Source of the DNA: Galdieria partita
Lineage: Eukaryota; Rhodophyta; Bangiophyceae; Galdieriales; Galdieriaceae
Direction: 5' to 3'
Length of the DNA stretch: 64,000 nucleotides
Assembly: GCA_025991245.1 (NCBI GenBank)
Contig: BQMJ01000030.1
Location: 1 to 64,000, forward strand
Both the position numbers and the translations under genes were made by a program. Below, one piece after another: positions 13,601 through 21,297 of this stretch (position 1 is its first letter; every line of letters starts with the position of its first letter). The notes under the pieces are model-generated. The model saw only the letters and a program-made list of their open reading frames with translations. It was not told the origin of the DNA and did not search any database.

Positions 13601-14823
13601 CGACTTCTCAATATGTGCTCTTATGAAAAGACTTTCTCGTTCAATTCTTACTTTCTTAAGAATAATTGAATTAAGATATTCATTCATCAGATAGGCTTTT
13701 TTGTTCATATATTAGCAAGCAGTTGATTTTTTGTTCCTACTTTTTCTTGTACTACTGTCTTTCTTCCTTCTCTGTTTAGAAATAAAGTTAGACTATAGTT
13801 TGAATTCAATTCTTACTCAGTGGTTCCTTGTATAGTATACTGCATGATGATCTCTATTGTGCAATTTCTTGGCTTTTCCGTTGTTACGTTTTGCAACTTT
13901 TCACTATTCGAGGAATAAAAATGAATCTATTTTCTTTCTGTTTCATACTCTCTTAGATACTGCCAACGTTTCAAAGTTTTACTCGAAAAAATTTTTAAGG
14001 CAAGAAAAGTTTCAATGACACGTGAAATTGAAAGAAAAGATAACGGTTGATTGATTGTCTCTTGAATATACAAGTTTCGAAGAACCAAGAAATTTCACTA
14101 TAATTCTTGATCTTTCGAATAAAATTCGCCAATCAACAGAATAATTCAAGTAAATTCTTTTTGAGTAGCAACTACTTGAACGAGTCATGTCGCCTTTCCT
14201 TTACCATGTTCATTTCGTTGCACACAATCTTTACATGTCGTGGATATCGAATAGAAGAAACCAAACGAAAAGATAGAGCATGTATGATTTACCAAACTGA
14301 ATGAATCGTGTTTGCAAACTCGATTTGGAGCTATCTGCCAAAGCAGCTTAAAAATATGGAATGTTCTGTAAATTTGATATATCCTTGGGCAATCTTTTTT
14401 ATTTCATCTCATTCATTCAATCCTTTACTAGACAACTTGTTTCGAGTGCAATATTTTTCAAGATCTCTGCACTTTTTCAATTCAAAATGCACTAGTCGAT
14501 CTTATTGTATTGATCAGGGTTAGGTTTCGTAGATAACATTTCTTCCTCTGCTTTGGTTTTGGAAATATTTTGGACATTTACCAAATGATCAATGTGGTTT
14601 GCTTCTATGTTTTTGCTAATCTCAATAAAATAACCCTTTCCATAAGTATGCATATGCGACTATTTCAGGTTAAAAGATGCCGACAATGCCCAAACTACTG
14701 CAAAGGTATCCTCTTTTACACTGTTTTTATCCATAGAAAAAAGAATCTGCAAAGCTATGGGAGTTATTTCCAAAAAGCTCCCTTTTCTAGTCGCAGTACA
14801 TCCCTTAGGGAAAATTCTGTTCA
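7609..14823. repeat. Large subtelomeric repeat, copy A
   Basis: This block is a direct repeat of 28975-33793. Matching landmarks in the same order include GAATCAATGAACCCTCATGT (7650 / 29016), CCAGTATGAAGATCGAT (9117 / 30410), AGCAAACAACGACGTAAAGA (9650 / 30844) and GCAAAGCTATGG..AGTTATT (14750 / 33680). Identity by eye is roughly 75-85% in the matched parts. Copy A carries an extra ~2.8 kb (about 10300-13125). I see no gene in it: open frames are short, not kept between copies, and match no family I know. The right border falls just before the molybdenum oxidoreductase start codon. Confidence 0.8.
10300..13125. repeat. Extra segment within copy A, partly a second copy of its neighbour
   Basis: In copy B the corresponding place holds only about 550 bp of other sequence (31545-32085). 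The right part of this segment (about 12770-13060) resembles 9940-10230 and 31130-31480: a stretch like GGAAAAACCAA(G/A)TTACA is followed by an ACAAGACTATATTGGG-like stretch, an ACTCTAC/GCAGGG-like stretch and GGTCTTGGCTGG. It therefore looks partly built from a local tandem copy. No reverse transcriptase, transposase or integrase motif was seen. The longest open frame (11357-11752) has no recognisable family. Confidence 0.5.
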
Positions 14824-14838
14824 TCTCGAGATCAACGG
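14824..14838 (+). promoter_or_regulatory. Candidate nitrate-cluster element (site 1)
   Basis: The 15-bp sequence TCTCGAGATCAACGG lies 23 bp before the ATG of the molybdenum oxidoreductase gene. The same 15 bp occur, inverted, at 18468-18482 in the shared promoter of nitrite reductase and the flavocytochrome. It combines a palindromic CTCGAG with an AACGG core of the kind MYB proteins bind. Copy B of the flanking repeat lacks it. Its closeness to the ATG implies a short 5' leader or a site within the leader. Confidence 0.6.
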
Positions 14839-14860
14839 TTGGCAATGTTCTGGTGTTGAA

Positions 14861-16032
14861 ATGGGAAAGTTGTCAAAAGTTATACAATTTCTCCTAGTTG
14901 CTTTTGCTTTTGTTACTGCACTGTTTTTCGTTTGGTACCCTTATCGTTTTTGGGACAGCGATACATATATTGAATGGATAAAAGAGCAGCATTGTCTGGA
15001 TTTCAGTTGTCTCCCGAAAATGATTACTAGTTGGAGAGAATTATTCTTTTTGTCACACAGTGCTTTCATTCCAAGTTTTCCTGAAGGGCTTTCTGGTTGG
15101 AAGTTGTACTTACAAGGTGTAATACGAGACAATCAGAGCGAGATAGAACCTGTGACAATTCAAGAAATTATTTCAAGGCTACCAGTTAGACAAAAACAGT
15201 TTACTTTGTTGTGCATTGGAGCAACAGATAGTTGGCCTGCTATTGGAAACGCGTAAGTATATTTGATTTGATAGCAATTTCTTTTGTCTCAGCTATAGTT
15301 TGAAGAATATGGACTGGAGTAACTGTGTTGGAAATGATACACATGCGGAATCTTTATTGGACTGTAGATTGTGATTATGTTGAAATGAGAGGAAGAGATG
15401 GTTATATTGCAAGCATCCCAATGGATGGTTTAGACAATTTATGGCTGGTTTGGAAAATGAATGGTCAATGGTTGTCCCCAGAACATGGCTTTCCAGTTAG
15501 AATCATTGCGACATCCTATTACGGAACGAAGAATGTAAAGTGGATAGAGAAGATAAAATTTATTTCTCGTGCTCAACATCATGCAGATATTTTTGAAATA
15601 GAAGGATGGTCTACTGACCATAAGATACGTCCAGCTACCTTCATTTACTATCCTGACCAATTTAGCATAATAGCAAGGCCTGCTAAAGGATTAAATACTC
15701 TACGAATAACAGGAGTCGCCTATTGTGGAAAGCAAGAAGTGGACCGTGTTTTGGTAACTTATTATAGGGTTCATGGTAATAACAGAGTTTGGGAGACGCA
15801 ACACCCTGGAAAAAGTTCAGAGAATGGTTCCTGGATAGCAGCTGAATTGGTTCAAAGAGGCACTGCAGATGTTTGGAGCTTATGGAAAATAGATATATCT
15901 CACGACTGGAAAGGAGTTTTTCAGGTTTCCTCTAAAGTTCAATGCATTGGTGGAAAGGCAACAAATGAAACTTGGACAAACGACATGGGTGGTTGGTACG
16001 GAGTTAGTTCTACTATCTTCAAGGTCGTCTAG
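14861..16032 (+). CDS. Membrane-anchored sulfite-oxidase-fold molybdopterin oxidoreductase; candidate Mo subunit of a split nitrate reductase
   Basis: Two exons, 14861-15252 and 15306-16032, with a 53-bp intron (GTAAGT), give 372 residues in frame. Residues 8-26 form one membrane segment, so this is an N-anchored protein. The core follows the Oxidored_molyb (sulfite oxidase/YedY) pattern: the GWKLYLQG strand (79-86), TLLCIG with Cys118 as the likely Mo ligand, IGNAIWTGV spanning the splice site, YVEMRGRDGY, then EHGFPVRI and KNVKWIEKI. A C-terminal half resembling the Mo-co dimerisation domain contains WSLWKIDI. The IGNA-WTGV wording resembles bacterial molybdopterin oxidoreductases more than plant nitrate reductase, and the CAGNRR motif of sulfite oxidase and nitrate reductase is replaced by CIGATD. 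It has no cytochrome b5 or FAD domain. The gene is convergent with nitrite reductase and shares a promoter element with it. The fold is well supported; nitrate as substrate is inferred from context. Peptide-methionine-sulfoxide or sulfite chemistry is the main alternative. Confidence 0.8.
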
Positions 16033-16539
16033 TTGATTATTAGAGTTAGACTCCTTGGACAAAACAATTTTTTTGCATTATGATACTGGTTCCAGAAGAG
16101 AAGGAATCGTATAAAAAACCTAAAAATTTGTATTTTGAGTTATAGCTGTGATTTAGCAGATCCAATCTAGCATGTATATTCTTAAGTAATATGCATAATT
16201 ATAGTTTCTACAAAATTCTGCTTGATTCTTTATCGTCAGAATGAGCAGCGTAGAAGCATCTCCAAGCACTCGGCTTCTCTTCTCGAAACGGAAGTAAGTA
16301 TCAAGTGAAAAACTAGTGTGAAACTACATTTAAGAGTGGATTATCCAACCAAAATCATTGGCTCTCTTGCGACTTTACAAAGATCGTAACTCGTTAGCAA
16401 GATTAAGAGTCGAATGCAAAATTCTGAATGGTGGATCTTTTACAGTAACCAACAAAGTTATTGAGAGAAATTACTAGAATCCATCTAACAGAATATAGTT
16501 TCTTGAAAAATTCATCACAGAGCAGACATTGCCTTTCTA
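16033..16539. other. Intergenic region between convergent genes
   Basis: About 500 bp lie between the stop codons of the Mo oxidoreductase and nitrite reductase genes. The sequence is AT-rich and presumably holds both 3' untranslated regions. I see no RNA gene or conserved open frame. Confidence 0.5.
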
Positions 16540-18411
16540 TCAAATATGTGACTTTAGTCTAGCACCAAAATGCGTCTGAAGTAGCTCTATCATAACAGGA
16601 AGCAAGTATTTAAAATCGCAAGGAATCCCCTTTCTGTACAACGTTCCCAAAGTGGAGTTCACTCCTAATTTACCTCCTAGATAAATATCTACTCCTTCAA
16701 CCAGTTTTCCATTTCTTTTGGCAGGGGCTCCCATCAAACCGATATTTGCAACTTGTGCTTGACCGCAGGAGTTGGGGCAACCCGTCCAGTGGATACGAAT
16801 CGCTTGTCCATCAGGGAAGTCAAGCATCTCATGCAGAACCATAGAAAGCTCCATAGCACGATTTTTTGTTTCTATTAAAGCCAAACCACAAAATTGAGAA
16901 CCGGTACAAGAAACCAATCCTTTCAAAAGTGGTTTTGGCTCGTAAGAAAATCGTTCACGAAGAAGTGGTTCTCGTAAAACACCTTCTATTTTAGTGCGAT
17001 CTATATTGGGTAAGATAAAATTCTGATCGACAGTAAGCCTGATTTCTCCCTCCGAATAGTTACTTGCAATGTCTGCCAAAGCATCGGCTTCCTCTACGGT
17101 CAGCCTACCAACAGGAACATGACAACCAAGAAAGAATCTGCCCTGTTGTCTTTGTGAATTAACGCCAAAGATTTCCGAGCCAATCAAGGGGGCTGAGTGA
17201 TCTACTATGGAGTCCTTCAAGGACGTAAACCACTCGACATTACTTTCTTCTAGCCTTCGAGCTATTTCAGCTTTCATTCTCTCTAAACCCCATGACTCAA
17301 CAAGATAGACAAAACGACTAGTCGCTCGTGAATTTCGAAGACCAAAGTCTCTGTAAATTTCCAAAACTATACGAGTAACAGCCAAAATAGAACTCTCAGG
17401 AATCCATAGTTTTAGTCTTCGAGAAGCCTCATTTCTTTTAGGAGATAGTAAGCCACCAATAAGTATGTCGAAAAGTACTATCCCTGAGTGATCACATTTT
17501 GCCACGGGCAAGAAAGCCAAGTCGTTAATATGACCGTGCACTGTGTCTGTGGAAGAGCTACCTACTGCAATATTAAATTTTCTGGGAAGATTGGCAAAAT
17601 CTGGTTTGCCTCTTCCTCTGTTCGATATCATCTCATCCAAGGCAAAGCAGATACCTCTTGTGTCATATAGTTCATACGGATCTATGCCTGCTAAAGGAGA
17701 ACCAACTATATTGCGCACATTATCCATTCCACTTTGAAAACATCCAATTTCTAGGCGATGAAGTTCTTCTAAAAAAATACTAGCATCATCCAGTCGTATT
17801 CCACGTAACTGTAGATTCTGTCTGGTAGTGATGTCAAAGCAAGTATTTTGTAGATCATAACGACGAAGGAATCGACATAAAGCTTTCAATTGATAGTCCC
17901 AAATGACGCCGTTTGGAAGCCTCAAACGCACCATAAAGGTTCCAGGAGCTCTTTTCTTTCTGTGAAAGAAGCCAGCCCACTTTAAACGAATATCCAAGTC
18001 TTCAGGCGGAATATCTTCCCAATCTACATTTCCACTCCGAAGCATTTGACTATACTTTTGGATTTCTTGCCAAGCTAAGCTTCCATCCTTTTCAGCTTTC
18101 AGTTTCTCTATCTTGTTGCCATCTTCCAAAACAGATTGTTGCGTTGTCTTTGATAAAAAATCCCAACCAGTGCTGAAAGACGAGTCTAACCTCGGCAAAA
18201 CATTCTCATGCGAGGATGAGTCCGCCGAAGCAAAAAACTCATTATGTCTCCTGACAGAAAGTGCCTTCGTCCTGAGGTAGCACAAAGACCCACAAGGCAT
18301 TCTTCTATGCTTTGTCGAAGGAGCTAAAAAGGGATAGGATGAGTAAGTAAGAAAGAGACAAAGAATATCACTTCTAAAAAGAAATGATGACTGATACATC
18401 AAACTTGCCAA
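16540..18411 (-). CDS. nirA: Ferredoxin-nitrite reductase, plastid-targeted
   Basis: Single exon, 623 residues. It catalyses six-electron reduction of nitrite to ammonium with ferredoxin, in the plastid. The order of landmarks is that of plant and cyanobacterial NirA: TTRQNLQLRGI (195-205), GSPLAGIDP (237-245), NLPRKFN (274-280), HINDLAFLP, then the [4Fe-4S]/siroheme cysteines C502-x5-C508 and C545-x3-C549 in CTGSQFC and CPNSC. About 90 leading residues precede the first ferrodoxin half-domain and fit a (possibly bipartite) transit peptide. Length is normal for NirA plus transit peptide. It is divergent from the flavocytochrome gene with 160 bp between start codons. In the related alga Cyanidioschyzon a sulfite-reductase-like protein is known to do this job; the present protein instead looks like a true NirA. 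A sulfite reductase is less likely given the NirA-type wording. Confidence 0.92.
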   Translation of the reverse strand: MASLMYQSSFLFRSDILCLFLTYSSYPFLAPSTKHRRMPCGSLCYLRTKALSVRRHNEFFASADSSSHENVLPRLDSSFSTGWDFLSKTTQQSVLEDGNKIEKLKAEKDGSLAWQEIQKYSQMLRSGNVDWEDIPPEDLDIRLKWAGFFHRKKRAPGTFMVRLRLPNGVIWDYQLKALCRFLRRYDLQNTCFDITTRQNLQLRGIRLDDASIFLEELHRLEIGCFQSGMDNVRNIVGSPLAGIDPYELYDTRGICFALDEMISNRGRGKPDFANLPRKFNIAVGSSSTDTVHGHINDLAFLPVAKCDHSGIVLFDILIGGLLSPKRNEASRRLKLWIPESSILAVTRIVLEIYRDFGLRNSRATSRFVYLVESWGLERMKAEIARRLEESNVEWFTSLKDSIVDHSAPLIGSEIFGVNSQRQQGRFFLGCHVPVGRLTVEEADALADIASNYSEGEIRLTVDQNFILPNIDRTKIEGVLREPLLRERFSYEPKPLLKGLVSCTGSQFCGLALIETKNRAMELSMVLHEMLDFPDGQAIRIHWTGCPNSCGQAQVANIGLMGAPAKRNGKLVEGVDIYLGGKLGVNSTLGTLYRKGIPCDFKYLLPVMIELLQTHFGARLKSHI

Positions 18412-18571
18412 CAGATCAACAATGCAATAGCATTATGATTTTTTAAAAATGCACTTCCGTTAAGATTCCGTTGATCTCGAGAGTAACGGGGACAGACAAC
18501 AATGAATGACCTTTTAGACGGCAAAGAGAGAAATATCGTTGTTGCAGCCTCATATTGTTTAGCGAAGTCTA
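18412..18571. promoter_or_regulatory. Bidirectional promoter of nitrite reductase and the flavocytochrome
   Basis: Both genes start outward from this 160-bp gap. It contains the inverted 15-bp nitrate-cluster element at 18468-18482 (CCGTTGATCTCGAGA), a further CCGTT at 18457-18461 and AACGG at 18485-18489, giving three AACGG/CCGTT cores within 33 bp. The element lies about 57 bp from the nitrite reductase ATG and 90 bp from the flavocytochrome ATG, a sensible place for an activator controlling both. Confidence 0.65.
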
Positions 18572-21139
18572 ATGCTAGCACCTTTTCAGTCGTTACAGCT
18601 TGTTTTTCTGGTTGTATTCTTGTCCCTATGTTGCCTGATAACGGGCCATCTCAATTATTTGGATCAGTTTCCTAACGGTGCCAAAGTTCTGGACCCTCAA
18701 CGGAACACAACTTCATGGATAGGTGTTGGTCACCAAGATGCCGTGGGTATGACAGGTATAAACGAGTTTGGAAAAGACTTCCGCAAGGTTGGTGGCAACT
18801 GGAAAAGACTTTGCGTTTTAGACTCTGATGGCGACGGTCAAAGCAATGGTATGGAGTTGGGTGATCCTTGCTGTGTTTGGAAACAAGGCGATATACCATT
18901 TCGAGTTTGGGATATATCTCATCCTGGATCCAAAAGTTCTATGACAAAAGCTACGAGGCCAGTTTGTTCAGGAGAAACTGTTCTATCTTACACGCTAGCC
19001 TCGCTGTACCATCTAGGCTTGGAAGAAGGTGTTCTTCTATTTTATATGCTTTGTGCCACTTTGGTTCTATACAGTTTTATTTTCAGTAGAGTTTCCGGCT
19101 GTAAGTACATTTCTTTACTGTGGTTATCTTGTCGTGTTTGTTGTAAGAAACTTTTCTATGTAGTGCCATCTTTCTATGGAGAAAATAACTTATTGAGAGA
19201 ACTATTCCTTTATATTTTAGACCCCAGGGTTGCCATATACCTTATTTTTCAAGGATTCTTTTGCCGTTATCTGTACTTTCAAAAGTATGTTAGTCTAAAA
19301 TCCCCACTTGTAAGATGTGTTGGTGAATTGGCTGTTTGCAACCTTGGCATATTGTTATTTCCAGTCTCTAGAAACTCTCCTTTGTGGTCTATCATGGGGA
19401 CTTGTTTTGAGAGAATACTCTTGTATCATCGGTTGTTAGGTTATTGGACTTTGTTTCTTACTAGCTGGCACGCTTTTGGAATGTTTCATGCCTACATGCA
19501 CCAACATCGAGGTTTTGCATTTTTGTTTAGTTTTTCATCAACTCATGCGCTATTTAACTTGCCTGGTATTTTTGCCTATCTTTTTATCCTTCTTCTTGGA
19601 ATGTTGGCTCTACAGTGCATCAGAAGAAAGGCTTTCGAGATTTTCTACTACTCTCATGTCATCCTCTTCCCCTTCTGTCTGATTTTTACAGTCCTTCACA
19701 TAGGATTTGCTATATTTTACTTGGCTCCTGGTCTTTTATCTTTGGGAATCGACTATATGCTACGTATCCATCGAACGTGTGAAGTTACCCCTTCATCCAT
19801 TCGAGTCTTTCAAGATGCTGTTCGCATCACGTTTGTTCGGCCTGAGACATGGACAATAAAAGGCGTCGGAGGCCACCTCGGATTCTTCAAAGTTCCCCAT
19901 TTAGCATGGCTACAGTCTCATCCATTTTCGATATTTTCGTTGGATTCTAATACTTTTGATATTATCGTGAGAAGGGGGATGACGCGTTCTTTTACGGATA
20001 AACTATACAAAGCTTGTCAAGGCTATTCGTTGTTTTATACCTATGAGGAGTTGCTCGAAGAGCTCCAGCTTGCCAACAAGAAAGTGCTAGGAGGAATGGA
20101 AAGGAACATGCTAGCTGTATCCTCGGTGTGGGAGGATGAACACATTTCAGCGAAGAGCATCCTACTTAAGGACTCTAAACAGTTGTTACAGATACCAAAG
20201 ATAAGGTATTTTTACGGGCTGAAACAGGAATTTATTCAATATCTCCTTGGATCGACGTTTTCTAGAATGGGTTCAGAGAAGCATAGTCTTTTGGAAATAG
20301 TTGTATCAAACGATCACCTTTCTTTTGGAAGGGAAAATTTTTGTTTTTCTTCATCACGTTCTAATGTATGGCCTTCAACTTACAACATGTTTAATGAATG
20401 CACTCCTTTAGTAAGACAAGATGAAAAATTAAAGGTACTTGTCTACGATAGCTTGATTCAGACTAATGAAAAGTCGACAGAGTCATTTGTCAAACCAACA
20501 CCAGACAACTTACTAGACAGCAATATTTCCAAGTATGACGAGCAGGGGTTTGAATATTATACAGAGAATAGTTATCAGCGACTCGAGGATGGCCTTAAAG
20601 AACTTTCTTTGAAAGAAATGATTATTCAAGTAGAAGGACCTTACGGTTATCTTCCCGTTAACCCCTTTCATTTCTCTAGTATACTGTTATGTGCTGGCGG
20701 TGTGGGAATCACGGGAATACTATCCATCTTATGTGACATTTATCATCATTCCAAAAGGAATACTTTTGCAGATATTACCTTATGTTGGACGATCTCAAAC
20801 TCTGCTCATTTTGAATGGGTTCAAGATGTTTTTTTCAGTATTCGGGAAGATCACTTGCTGAAGCATGTGGTCCATTATGACATCTACATCACGAATGGAG
20901 ACTTGCCTCGTTTAATAGATTCCGCAGCTAGGCAAACAATCCATTTTTACAAAAGACGTCCTGATTGGAATAGAGTCATTTGTAACTGGAAACACAAGTC
21001 TCTATTACTTGGGATCCATAAAGGCGTTAGTTACACATGTGGACCGCCTTGCATGGTGAGCCAAGTGCAGGAACATTGCAAGTTGTTGGAGAATGATAAC
21101 TGGAGTTGTATTGTCTCCAACGAAACGTTTGAGTTTTAA
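18572..21139 (+). CDS. Temptin-domain ferric-reductase-type flavocytochrome; candidate electron-donor subunit for the Mo protein
   Basis: Single exon, 855 residues. A signal peptide (about 1-25) is followed by a temptin-like Cys-rich domain (26-120) with a calcium-loop motif DSDGDGQSNG (84-93) and GDPCCVW (98-103). Next comes a ferric-reductase membrane domain with two H-x13-H... heme pairs, H286/H300 and H362/H376. The cytosolic half has the FAD motif HPFSIFS (450-456), GPYG (689-692), the nucleotide loop AGGVGITG (708-715) and CGPP (823-826). About 180 extra residues sit between the FAD and NAD(P)H parts. All parts of an NAD(P)H-FAD-heme electron path across a membrane are present. By family it could be a ferric-chelate reductase or an NADPH oxidase. 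Its place between nitrite reductase and nitrate transporter, and the promoter element it shares with the Mo protein gene, suggest instead that it feeds electrons to that protein. It is convergent with the transporter gene (158 bp between stops). Confidence 0.85.
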   Translation: MLAPFQSLQLVFLVVFLSLCCLITGHLNYLDQFPNGAKVLDPQRNTTSWIGVGHQDAVGMTGINEFGKDFRKVGGNWKRLCVLDSDGDGQSNGMELGDPCCVWKQGDIPFRVWDISHPGSKSSMTKATRPVCSGETVLSYTLASLYHLGLEEGVLLFYMLCATLVLYSFIFSRVSGCKYISLLWLSCRVCCKKLFYVVPSFYGENNLLRELFLYILDPRVAIYLIFQGFFCRYLYFQKYVSLKSPLVRCVGELAVCNLGILLFPVSRNSPLWSIMGTCFERILLYHRLLGYWTLFLTSWHAFGMFHAYMHQHRGFAFLFSFSSTHALFNLPGIFAYLFILLLGMLALQCIRRKAFEIFYYSHVILFPFCLIFTVLHIGFAIFYLAPGLLSLGIDYMLRIHRTCEVTPSSIRVFQDAVRITFVRPETWTIKGVGGHLGFFKVPHLAWLQSHPFSIFSLDSNTFDIIVRRGMTRSFTDKLYKACQGYSLFYTYEELLEELQLANKKVLGGMERNMLAVSSVWEDEHISAKSILLKDSKQLLQIPKIRYFYGLKQEFIQYLLGSTFSRMGSEKHSLLEIVVSNDHLSFGRENFCFSSSRSNVWPSTYNMFNECTPLVRQDEKLKVLVYDSLIQTNEKSTESFVKPTPDNLLDSNISKYDEQGFEYYTENSYQRLEDGLKELSLKEMIIQVEGPYGYLPVNPFHFSSILLCAGGVGITGILSILCDIYHHSKRNTFADITLCWTISNSAHFEWVQDVFFSIREDHLLKHVVHYDIYITNGDLPRLIDSAARQTIHFYKRRPDWNRVICNWKHKSLLLGIHKGVSYTCGPPCMVSQVQEHCKLLENDNWSCIVSNETFEF

Positions 21140-21297
21140 AATGAAAACATTTACCTTCAATTTCTCAAAAGGGACCTTTTAAATCGAAGCCAGCTAAGTA
21201 ACCATGTTCGTCGTCATCAAATTCCAAATACGACAAATATCTTTATTGTATCGACAAATGTACAACTTCAACAGGATTTTTGCACAAAGAACACTAA

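Noticed and set aside
14570-14860. In-frame upstream extension (97 codons) of the Mo oxidoreductase
   Set aside because: It lies in repeat copy A, has no ATG-led conserved sequence, and the copy B counterpart does not keep the frame. The ATG at 14861 directly precedes the membrane helix.
1-15000. Search for CRISPR arrays, rRNA genes, transposases and reverse transcriptases in the repeat regions
   Set aside because: Repeats are long tandem or segmental units without short regular spacers, and no catalytic motif of a mobile element was seen on either strand.
16540-18411. Reading this gene as a sulfite reductase-like nitrite reductase, as known in Cyanidioschyzon
   Set aside because: The wording around NLPRKFN, GSPLAGIDP and the cysteine motifs follows the NirA ferredoxin-nitrite reductase family more closely.
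18572-21139. Plain ferric-chelate reductase or NADPH oxidase as the sole explanation
   Set aside because: Not excluded on family grounds, but the shared 15-bp promoter element and position in a nitrate cluster make a nitrate-linked role the better working idea.
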